Assembly (NCBI GenBank): GCA_026418315.1
Contig: JAOABO010000098.1
Location: 1 to 6,710, forward strand
Source: Bacteroidia bacterium
GTDB taxonomy: Bacteria > Bacteroidota > Bacteroidia > B-17B0 > Aurantibacillaceae
Reading direction: 5' to 3'
Length of the DNA: 6,710 nucleotides
Shown: positions 1 through 6,155 of the stretch, in pieces
Layout: each line of letters starts with the position of its first letter
How positions within the stretch are numbered: the stretch's first letter is position 1
Made by a program: the position numbers and the translations under genes
Notes under the pieces: model-generated
What the model was told of the DNA's origin: nothing
Seen by the model: the letters and a program-made list of their open reading frames with translations, nothing else
Databases searched by the model: none

Positions 1-517
1 AGTCCCCTTCCATTGAATACAATCCTTCTACAACCACATAAATGGTATCAAAAGAAGCATAACATGTATCTATCCGTTTTTTCAGGTCTGCAAAATCATT
101 ATGCTTAAACTTATAATATTTTGCAAAACTTAAACGAACACCATCGTAAATAGACGCATGACAATGTTCATCAAGTAAATATACATCTTGTCTATCGGCT
201 ATGCACGATAGTAAGCCAACATTGGCCTGGTATGCCGATGGAAAAATCAATGCGTCTTCGGAGTGATGAATGTGGGCAATATCATGTTCAATATCTTCTA
301 TCCATTTTTTGTTTCCACTTATTAAACGCGAACCTGTACTACCTTTGAACGCGATTTTATCAAACTGTTCTTGAATGATATTTTTTATTCTTTCATCCTT
401 TGCAAAGCCCAAATAATCATTACTCGCAAAATCAATCAAATCAGAATAATCACAAAGATGTCTTTGAATAGAAGTAAAAAGTTTTTTGTTCCATTTCTGA
501 GAGTAAAAATTTTTCAT
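1..517 (-). CDS. bioF: BioF-like 8-amino-7-oxononanoate synthase, 5' part (runs off the left edge)
   Basis: This is the first 172 codons of a pyridoxal-phosphate enzyme of the alpha-oxoamine synthase family; the 3' part lies outside the window. BioF condenses pimeloyl-ACP/CoA with L-alanine to form 8-amino-7-oxononanoate in biotin synthesis, in the cytoplasm. Visible motifs are DFASNDYLGF (residues 29-38), GSTGSRLISGN (59-69), DEHCHASIYDG (116-126, where His120 should stack on the cofactor ring), and VVEGLYSMEGD (162-172). The SNDYLG and GSTGSRLISGN forms fit BioF better than 2-amino-3-ketobutyrate ligase or serine palmitoyltransferase, but these relatives are close and the lysine that binds the cofactor is not visible. 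The ATG at 517 follows a -7 element by only five bases. The gene is divergent from envC, and no other biotin gene is in view. Confidence 0.86.
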   Translation of the reverse strand, partial: MKNFYSQKWNKKLFTSIQRHLCDYSDLIDFASNDYLGFAKDERIKNIIQEQFDKIAFKGSTGSRLISGNKKWIEDIEHDIAHIHHSEDALIFPSAYQANVGLLSCIADRQDVYLLDEHCHASIYDGVRLSFAKYYKFKHNDFADLKKRIDTCYASFDTIYVVVEGLYSMEGD

Positions 518-522
518 TGTCG

Positions 523-530
523 CAAAAGTA
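523..530 (-). promoter_or_regulatory. -7 promoter element of the bioF-like gene
   Basis: Read on the minus strand the sequence is TACTTTTG, an exact match to the Bacteroidota -7 consensus TAnnTTTG. It ends five bases before the ATG at 517, so the transcript would be leaderless or nearly so. No clear TTG-type -33 element is seen at the expected distance upstream. The match and its position are seen directly; promoter activity is inferred. Confidence 0.55.
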
Positions 531-568
531 GAAAATATAAATGTTTCCTTAAGACGTTGAAAATCTGC

Positions 569-576
569 TATATTTG
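569..576 (+). promoter_or_regulatory. -7 promoter element of envC
   Basis: TATATTTG is an exact match to the Bacteroidota -7 consensus TAnnTTTG. It lies 17 bases before the ATG at 594. Transcription would then start around position 583, which makes an upstream in-frame TTG at 582 an unlikely translation start. The -33 region is weak: only a TGTTT at about 542-546 lies at a suitable distance. It faces away from the bioF element across 38 bp. Confidence 0.55.
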
Positions 577-593
577 CCCAATTGTTTTTGTAC

Positions 594-1889
594 ATGCGTT
601 TTTCTTATAAAACATACTTTTTTGTCATCATTCTGTTTTTCCCTTTTGTTTTTTTATTTGCTCAAAACAATTCCAAATCTAATCTGGAAAAGAAAAAGAA
701 AAAGTTGGAGCAAGAAATACAACTTATTAATCAAATGCTTAAAGAAACATCGGTTAATAAAAAGTTATCTATCAGTCAGATTATTATTTTAAAGAAAAAA
801 TTAGAAATGCGGGAAGAACTCATACAAACTATTAATCAAGAGTTGAATAAAATTAATTCTGAAATACAAACTACCAATCAAACTATTGATGCTTTGCAAA
901 AAGATTTAAAGAAATTAAAAGCAGAATACGTCCGAATGTTGCAACATGCTCAACGCAAACAGTCATCTAAAGGATTAGATGAACTATTATTTATATTCTC
1001 TGCACAAGATTTTTATCAGGCCTATCAACGATTAAAATACATACAGGAATATAGCCGCTATCGTCAAAAACAAGGCAGAGAAATCATTGCACATCAACAA
1101 AAACTACAAGAACAAATTAAATTATTACAGCAACAGTTAGATGAAAAACAAAAATTACTTGAACAAGAAGAACAGGAAAAACAACTATTAGCCCAAGAAA
1201 AACAAGAAGAAGAGCAGGAATTACAGCAAATTCAAAAAAAAGAAAAAGAGCTTCGGGTAGAATTAGAAAAAAAGAAAAAACAAGCACAAGAATTACAATT
1301 AGCCATCAAAAAACTCATTGAAGAAGAAATTAAACGAAAAAAAGAAGAAGCCGAAAAACTAGCCAAAATGAAAGCTGAAAAGGAAAAAGAAAAAACAATG
1401 GTAAAAGAAAAAGAAAAAAACAAATCATCTGAAAAATCATTAGTGCCTATACTTTCCAAAGAAGCAGAAATAACAGGGAATAATTTTGAGATAAATAAAG
1501 GAAAATTGCCTTGGCCGATAGCCTCCGGATTCATTTGTGCCAATTATGGCGAATATGAACATCCTGCTATTAAAGGATTTGTTATGTTTAACAATGGTAT
1601 TGAACTGTGTGCTAATCAACCCATCAAGGTACAAGCAGTTTTTAATGGAGAAGTTACCGGCATAGCACTTTCTCCAATGGGAGGAAAATTAGTGATTATC
1701 CGACACGGTGAATACCTAACTGTTTACTCTAACTTACAGGAAGTGTATGTAAAGCAGGGCGATAAAATCCAGGCCAAACAAGTTATAGGCACTGTTATGT
1801 ATAATGAAGATGAAAATAAGTATTCCCTCAATTTTCAGGTTTGGAAAGGACAAAGCACATTAGATCCCAAAAACTGGTTGGTAAATTAA
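594..1889 (+). CDS. envC: EnvC-like murein hydrolase activator with degenerate M23/LytM domain
   Basis: This 431-residue exported protein has the EnvC layout. A signal peptide (about residues 1-23, hydrophobic core VIILFFPFVFLF, probable cleavage LFA|Q) is followed by a long Lys/Glu/Gln-rich coiled coil (about 29-288) and a C-terminal M23/LytM domain (about 303-431). EnvC proteins do not cut peptidoglycan; they bind and activate amidases that split septal murein during cell separation. In agreement, every expected zinc-ligand or catalytic position is changed: the usual HxGxD reads NNGIE (Asn333, Glu337), the YAHL-type His reads YSNL (Asn380), and the final HLHFE reads SLNFQ (Ser411, Asn413). 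I chose the ATG at 594 over an in-frame TTG at 582, because 594 gives a standard signal peptide and 582 falls at the predicted transcription start. No amidase gene is in view. The activator role is inferred from family and sequence. Confidence 0.88.
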   Translation: MRFSYKTYFFVIILFFPFVFLFAQNNSKSNLEKKKKKLEQEIQLINQMLKETSVNKKLSISQIIILKKKLEMREELIQTINQELNKINSEIQTTNQTIDALQKDLKKLKAEYVRMLQHAQRKQSSKGLDELLFIFSAQDFYQAYQRLKYIQEYSRYRQKQGREIIAHQQKLQEQIKLLQQQLDEKQKLLEQEEQEKQLLAQEKQEEEQELQQIQKKEKELRVELEKKKKQAQELQLAIKKLIEEEIKRKKEEAEKLAKMKAEKEKEKTMVKEKEKNKSSEKSLVPILSKEAEITGNNFEINKGKLPWPIASGFICANYGEYEHPAIKGFVMFNNGIELCANQPIKVQAVFNGEVTGIALSPMGGKLVIIRHGEYLTVYSNLQEVYVKQGDKIQAKQVIGTVMYNEDENKYSLNFQVWKGQSTLDPKNWLVN

Positions 1890-2548
1890 ATTTTTCCCTG
1901 ATGTTTTAATATCTTAGCTTCTAAATAAAAAACAATTTCTCTTGCTATATTCTTGGATTGATCATGCATTCGCTGAATTTTTCTTAGCATTGATAGTAAA
2001 CTCAATCCATAGTCTGTTTTATCGGGGTTATTTCTAATATAACTAGCTATTTTGATTTGTGCTTCGTCACATAATTCTTCTAAATCAATATTTTTCTCAA
2101 TAAGACGATAAGCAACCTTTACATCTTCGCTTTCAAAAGATTGTTTAGCAAGAAGAACAGATTTGAATGCTGATTCATAAATTTCATTTAAATTAATATT
2201 ATTAAAAATATCTTCATCTAGAATATATTTCTTATTAATAATAATCTTGGCAATAGATTTTGTACTATCTCCTATTCTTTCTAAATTATAGATTACTCTT
2301 AAAACCGCTAAAAGAAAGCGTAAATCAATGGCGACAGGATTAAATAAAGCAAAAACATTTTCTATTTGCTTTTCAATTTCCAATTCCATCCTGTGAACTT
2401 GTTCCTCTTTATCTTTCACATTCATTGCCAAAGCCACATCTTTTGTAAAAAGTGCTTTATAGGCATTTTCTACCTGCTCTATAACAATTTGAAACATTTT
2501 TAATGTTTCTGTTTTTGTCTTTAAAATTTCTTCTTCAAGGTGTGTCAT
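1886..2548 (-). CDS. phoU: PhoU, phosphate signalling regulator
   Basis: A 220-residue, all-helical protein of typical PhoU length made of two similar three-helix repeats. PhoU binds the cytoplasmic face of the Pst transporter and the Pho sensor kinase, keeping the Pho regulon off when phosphate is plentiful. The first repeat carries the metal-binding signature ERIGD (residues 90-94) within YNLERIGDSTKSIA. The matching site in the second repeat reads QRMHD (192-196), so the acidic first residue is replaced by Gln. The C-terminal segment AREIVFYLEAKILKH (202-216) follows it. It is the last gene of the pst operon, 48 bp after pstB. Its TAA stop overlaps the envC stop on the other strand, leaving no room for a terminator between the two genes. 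Confidence 0.95.
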   Translation of the reverse strand: MTHLEEEILKTKTETLKMFQIVIEQVENAYKALFTKDVALAMNVKDKEEQVHRMELEIEKQIENVFALFNPVAIDLRFLLAVLRVIYNLERIGDSTKSIAKIIINKKYILDEDIFNNINLNEIYESAFKSVLLAKQSFESEDVKVAYRLIEKNIDLEELCDEAQIKIASYIRNNPDKTDYGLSLLSMLRKIQRMHDQSKNIAREIVFYLEAKILKHQGKI

Positions 2549-2550
2549 GG

Positions 2551-2596
2551 TTTTGTTTTTTTTGAAATATATTTGCTTTTTTAATTAAAAACAAAA
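2551..2596. repeat. AT-rich inverted repeat filling the pstB-phoU gap
   Basis: TTTTGTTTTT at 2551-2560 is an exact reverse complement of AAAAACAAAA at 2587-2596, with 26 bases between. One arm directly follows the pstB stop codon. The other ends two bases before the phoU ATG. In the operon mRNA it could form a weak stem of mostly A-U pairs and mask the A-rich leader of phoU. In such AT-rich DNA a chance match is quite possible. It does not look like an intrinsic terminator. Confidence 0.35.
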
Positions 2597-3352
2597 TTAG
2601 CCAAATCTTCCTGTAATATATTTTTGAGTAAGATCTACTTTTGGATTGGTAAATAATTCTTTAGTATCAGAAAATTCTACTAATTCTCCCATATAAAAGA
2701 AAGCCGTTCTGTCACTTACCCTCCCTGCCTGTTGCATATTATGAGTAACTATTACAATGGTATAGTCCTTTTTTAGGTGATAAATCAACTCCTCAATGGT
2801 AGCCGTAGAAATAGGATCTAATGCAGAGGTGGGTTCATCCATCAATACTACAGAGGGCTCTACGGCCAAGGTCCTTGCAATACATACCCGCTGCTGCTGT
2901 CCTCCCGACAAGGCAAGGGCAGATTGATTTAATTTATCTTTTACTTCTTCCCATATTCCTACTTGCTTCAGTGTTCTCTCTACCACTTCGTCCAATTGCT
3001 TTTTATTTTTAATCCCCTGAATTCTTAAACCATACACCACATTTTCATAAATACTCTTCGGAAAAGGATTGGGCTTTTGAAATACCATTCCTACCTTTTT
3101 TCTAAGCTCCTCAACATTTATTTTTTTATCATAAATATCTTCATTGTCAATAAATATTTGACCTTCCATTCTAAACGATTCAATAAAATCGTTCATTCTG
3201 TTCAGAAGTCGGAGAAAAGTAGATTTTCCGCAACCCGAAGGTCCTATAAACGCCACCACCTCGTTTGAAAAAATATCCAAAGAAACATGTTTTATGACAT
3301 GATTACTTCCGTAATAAACATTCACTTCTTTAGCTGAAATTTTTGACTGCAT
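2597..3352 (-). CDS. pstB: PstB, phosphate ABC transporter ATP-binding protein
   Basis: A 251-residue ABC ATPase of normal PstB length that powers high-affinity phosphate import from the cytoplasmic face of PstC/PstA. All nucleotide-binding motifs are intact: Walker A GPSGCGKST (residues 37-45), Q-loop FQKPNPFPKSIYENV (91-105, a PstB hallmark), signature LSGGQQQR (148-155), Walker B VVLMDEP (168-174), D-loop SALD (176-179) and the switch His204 in VTHNMQQA. The C-terminus YITGRFG is also typical of PstB. The start is the ATG at 3352, 16 bp after the pstA stop. It is the fourth gene of the operon and is followed by phoU. Confidence 0.98.
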   Translation of the reverse strand: MQSKISAKEVNVYYGSNHVIKHVSLDIFSNEVVAFIGPSGCGKSTFLRLLNRMNDFIESFRMEGQIFIDNEDIYDKKINVEELRKKVGMVFQKPNPFPKSIYENVVYGLRIQGIKNKKQLDEVVERTLKQVGIWEEVKDKLNQSALALSGGQQQRVCIARTLAVEPSVVLMDEPTSALDPISTATIEELIYHLKKDYTIVIVTHNMQQAGRVSDRTAFFYMGELVEFSDTKELFTNPKVDLTQKYITGRFG

Positions 3353-3368
3353 AAATAAAATATTTTAA

Positions 3369-4232
3369 TTACCACTTAACTTTGTTTTGCCATTTGTTTC
3401 TTAAATAAATTGCAATTCCATTCAATATAAATGTAATAGCCAGTAATACAATAATGGCAGCTGTTGCATTTTCTATAAAACCCTTTTGTGGTCTTGAAAG
3501 CCAGTTGTATATTTGTATGGGTAATACAGAAAAATCATCTAATGGATGAGTAGGAATGGTTGTAATGTACAACATAGCACCAATCACCACCAATGGTGCT
3601 GTTTCCCCAATAGCTCTTGAAATGGCTAATATAACTCCTGTTAGTATTCCGCCCGCTGCAGAAGGCAATACAGCATTCCATATAGTTTTCCACTTGGTAG
3701 CTCCTAAGGCATAAGACGCTTCACGAATTGTTTTAGGAACACTTTTCAATGCTTCTCTTGTTGAAACAATGACTATAGGTAAAATCAATAAAGAAAGAGT
3801 AAAAGCCCCTGAAAGCAGACTTCTTCCTAAACCCATTATTCTAACAAAAATCTCAAGAGCCAAAAGTCCATAGATAATAGAAGGAACACCGGCAAGATTA
3901 GCAATATTAACTTCTATAAAAGAAGCAAACTTGTCTTTTTTACCATATTCTTCCAAATAAATCGCAGCAGCAACACCAATTGGCACAGCAATTATAGTGG
4001 TTAAAATCATTATCCAAAAGGTTCCAAGCAAGGGCACCAATATGCCAGCAGAAGAGGGCCTTCTTGAAGGCAGGGATGTAAAAAACTGCCAGTTTAACCT
4101 ATCCCACCCTTCTTTAATAATGGTATATAAAAAAACAAAAAGTATTACCACTCCAATAGTGGTAGAAAGTAATCCATACCACTTGAATATTCTATCCTTG
4201 AATCTATTAATCTTTACACTATTAGAAATCAT
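3369..4232 (-). CDS. pstA: PstA, phosphate ABC transporter permease
   Basis: A 287-residue inner-membrane permease that pairs with PstC to form the phosphate channel. Six hydrophobic segments can be seen, at roughly residues 17-39, 64-93, 111-134, 139-157, 195-223 and 255-277. The cytoplasmic loop that docks on PstB is the conserved EAA region at about 167-192, with REASYALGATKWKTIW as its core, followed by AISRAIGETAPL. Its ATG overlaps the pstC TGA stop as ATGA, which suggests translational coupling and matched amounts of the two permeases. Length and motifs are normal for the family; nothing appears truncated. Confidence 0.97.
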   Translation of the reverse strand: MISNSVKINRFKDRIFKWYGLLSTTIGVVILFVFLYTIIKEGWDRLNWQFFTSLPSRRPSSAGILVPLLGTFWIMILTTIIAVPIGVAAAIYLEEYGKKDKFASFIEVNIANLAGVPSIIYGLLALEIFVRIMGLGRSLLSGAFTLSLLILPIVIVSTREALKSVPKTIREASYALGATKWKTIWNAVLPSAAGGILTGVILAISRAIGETAPLVVIGAMLYITTIPTHPLDDFSVLPIQIYNWLSRPQKGFIENATAAIIVLLAITFILNGIAIYLRNKWQNKVKW

Positions 4233-5113
4233 AATTGATATTTCTGGTATTTTTTTCTGATGTAATAACTAATATTGTTTAATATAAAAGTTAGAACAAA
4301 AAGAGCAATTCCTGCCGCATAAATAGTTTTATACTCTATAGAACCCTGCACTACATCGCCTAAACTTACCTGAACAATATAAGTAGTAATGGTTTCAATA
4401 GGCACCAACGGATTAAAGGTAAAATTGGGTTGTTGTCCTGCTGCAATCGCTACTATCATTGTTTCACCAAAAGCCCGGGATATGGCTAAAATGATAGATA
4501 CAATGATTCCGGAAGAGGCAGATGGAATTAATACTCTGAACACGGTTTGTAGCTTAGTGGCTCCCATTCCATAAGAAGCTTCTCTTAAACTATAAGGAAT
4601 GGCGTATAGGGCATCTTCGCTCAATGACGCTACCAAAGGAATAATCATAATACCCATCACAATACCAGGAGATAGTGCATTAAATCCGGATAAAGAAGGG
4701 ATAAATAGTTGCAAAAAAGGAGTAACCACCATTAATGCAAAGTAACCATATACAACAGTAGGTATAGCTGCCAACACCTCTAAGGTTGGCTTCAAAATTT
4801 TTCTTATTTTTTTAGGAGAATATTCATTTAAGTACACTGCTATGCTCAATCCTATTGGCACCGCTATCAGTACCGCAATGAATGATGTAAGTAATGTTCC
4901 AGACAATAAGGGTAAAATACCGTAATGTTTTTCCGTAAATAAGGGTGTCCATTGTTTGTCTGTTAAAAATTCTACTATGGAAACTTCTTTGAAGAAATCG
5001 GTTGACTCACTTAATAAAACATATAAAATACCAATGGTTGTAAAAATGCTGATGAAAGCAGACGCTTTTAACAAAAACTCTATGAATTTCTCTTTTAACT
5101 CTGTTCTTGGCAT
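4229..5113 (-). CDS. pstC: PstC, phosphate ABC transporter permease
   Basis: A 294-residue inner-membrane permease, partner of PstA in the phosphate channel. Hydrophobic segments lie at roughly residues 14-35, 65-95, 108-135, 146-165, 201-225 and 263-285. The EAA docking loop at about 174-199 has the core REASYGMGATKLQTVF and is followed by AISRAFGETMIV, the pattern shared with PstA but with the Met-Ile ending usual for PstC. It starts at the ATG at 5113, 30 bp after pstS, and ends in a 4-bp ATGA overlap with pstA. No separate promoter is evident in the 30-bp gap, so it is probably expressed from the pstS promoter. Confidence 0.97.
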   Translation of the reverse strand: MPRTELKEKFIEFLLKASAFISIFTTIGILYVLLSESTDFFKEVSIVEFLTDKQWTPLFTEKHYGILPLLSGTLLTSFIAVLIAVPIGLSIAVYLNEYSPKKIRKILKPTLEVLAAIPTVVYGYFALMVVTPFLQLFIPSLSGFNALSPGIVMGIMIIPLVASLSEDALYAIPYSLREASYGMGATKLQTVFRVLIPSASSGIIVSIILAISRAFGETMIVAIAAGQQPNFTFNPLVPIETITTYIVQVSLGDVVQGSIEYKTIYAAGIALFVLTFILNNISYYIRKKYQKYQL

Positions 5114-5143
5114 TTTTTTATGTGTATTAATTTATAAAGAACC

Positions 5144-6100
5144 TTACTTGCTCTTATTTTCTTGTAAAAAATTTTGCCACTTTTCTTTTACTTTCTTTGT
5201 TTCTTCTTCATTAAGTGGTATGTACCCAATTTCTGCAACCAATGAATTCATTTTTTCCAAGTAAAAATTCACAAACTCTTGTACCTCTTTTCTTTCAGCA
5301 GCTTTATTATTGATATAAATAAATAAAGGGCGAGAAAGCGGAACATACGTTTTATTTTTTACCGTTTCTACAGAGGGAAACACAGGCCCATTTCCATTAT
5401 TAACTGCTACTAATTTAATCTTATCTTTATTTTCTTCACAATAAGCAAACCCAAAAAATCCAAGTGCAAACTTATCAGATGAAACACCTTGAACCAATAC
5501 ATTATCATCTTCTGATGATGTATAATCACCACGGCTGCTGTGAGATTTTCCAACAATAACTTCTGTAAAATAATCGTAAGTACCGCTTTCTACTCCTGCA
5601 CCATATAAATGAATAGGTTCTTTAGGCCATTCAGGACGAATTTGATTCCAATGTGTAATTTTTCCCTGTGCTGCTGGTTCCCATATTTTTTTAAGTTCTT
5701 CAACAGTAATATCCTTGCACCAGTCATTTTGCGGATTCACAACTATTGCTAATCCATCATAAGCCACTTCTAAATCAATGTATTGAATGTTATTGGTTTT
5801 TGCAATACTATCTTCAAATTTGGTAATAGGGCGAGATGCATCATTGATATCTGTTTCGCCTCTTACAAATTTTTTAAATCCACCGCCCGTACCTGATAAT
5901 GCTACTGCTACTTTTACATCAGGATATATTTTTTTAAACTCTTCTGCTACTGCTTCTGTAATAGGATAAACAGTAGAAGAACCATCTATATTTACACTTC
6001 CTTTTAGTTGATTGTTGTTATTCTCTTTTTTAACTCCGCAAGAAAACAGTATAATTCCAGCAGCAACTATAAATAAAAAAATTTTTTTCATAATGTTCAT
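5144..6100 (-). CDS. pstS: PstS, phosphate-binding lipoprotein
   Basis: The solute-binding protein of the Pst importer, 318 residues. A lipoprotein signal peptide ends in the lipobox LFSC, with Cys21 the likely lipidated residue, and an Asn-rich linker follows. Phosphate-pocket motifs are DGSSTVYPI (residues 39-47), SGTGGGF (69-75), the region TDINDASRPI (83-92) and GAGVESGTYDYF (167-178). The last resembles the SGT(Y/F)DYF form of cyanobacterial-type PstS more than the E. coli form. There is no obvious Bacteroidota surface-export signal (acidic residues right after Cys21: it reads CGVKKEN), so a periplasm-facing anchor is likely. An in-frame ATG at 6091 would give a more usual MKKIF start; the choice between 6100 and 6091 is open. 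It is the first gene of the pst operon. Confidence 0.96.
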   Translation of the reverse strand: MNIMKKIFLFIVAAGIILFSCGVKKENNNNQLKGSVNIDGSSTVYPITEAVAEEFKKIYPDVKVAVALSGTGGGFKKFVRGETDINDASRPITKFEDSIAKTNNIQYIDLEVAYDGLAIVVNPQNDWCKDITVEELKKIWEPAAQGKITHWNQIRPEWPKEPIHLYGAGVESGTYDYFTEVIVGKSHSSRGDYTSSEDDNVLVQGVSSDKFALGFFGFAYCEENKDKIKLVAVNNGNGPVFPSVETVKNKTYVPLSRPLFIYINNKAAERKEVQEFVNFYLEKMNSLVAEIGYIPLNEEETKKVKEKWQNFLQENKSK

Positions 6101-6108
6101 TTTTGCCG

Positions 6109-6116
6109 CAAAAATA
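6109..6116 (-). promoter_or_regulatory. -7 promoter element of the pst operon
   Basis: Read on the minus strand the sequence is TATTTTTG, an exact match to the Bacteroidota -7 consensus TAnnTTTG. It ends eight bases before the first pstS ATG (6100) and 17 before the alternative ATG (6091). No TTG-type -33 element lies at the right distance. Instead, a pair of direct repeats occupies that position, which is what an activator-dependent promoter would look like. Confidence 0.6.
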
Positions 6117-6135
6117 AAGACAATGTTATTTTTAT

Positions 6136-6155
6136 GTGTTAAGTAAGTATTAAGT
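6136..6155 (-). promoter_or_regulatory. Candidate Pho box upstream of pstS (two 9-bp direct repeats)
   Basis: On the minus strand ACTTAATAC (6155-6147) and ACTTAACAC (6144-6136) are direct repeats, identical at eight of nine bases, with an 11-bp period. Known PhoB and PhoP sites are direct repeats with an 11-bp period, and PhoP sites contain TTAACA-like cores; here the cores are TTAATA and TTAACA. The repeats end 19 bases before the -7 element, where a -33 element would otherwise sit, and overlap the lipB stop codon. The sequence pattern is seen directly; binding by a PhoB-like regulator is inferred. Confidence 0.45.

Noticed and set aside
582..593. An in-frame TTG at 582 that would add four residues to EnvC
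   Set aside because: It lies at about the predicted transcription start for the TATATTTG element and gives no better signal peptide; the ATG at 594 begins a standard one.
371..610. A 79-codon plus-strand open frame antisense to bioF, and a 72-codon frame starting at 574
   Set aside because: They overlap the well-supported bioF and envC frames, have skewed composition and no recognisable motif.
1232..1543. A 103-codon minus-strand open frame rich in Ser and Phe
   Set aside because: It is the antisense of the AAA/GAA-rich coiled-coil part of envC, which produces long Phe/Ser frames; it has no recognisable domain.
2568..2575. TATATTTG on the plus strand between phoU and pstB, matching the -7 consensus
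   Set aside because: No plus-strand gene follows it; downstream DNA is the antisense of pstB. In AT-rich DNA this 8-mer is expected by chance.
3357..3366. Palindrome AAAATATTTT in the pstA-pstB gap
   Set aside because: Purely A/T and short; it is neither a terminator (no GC stem) nor a convincing operator.
3997..4260. Several 60-102 codon plus-strand frames antisense to the pst genes
   Set aside because: They lie opposite strongly conserved pstA, pstC, pstS, pstB and lipB frames and show no family features or promoters of their own.
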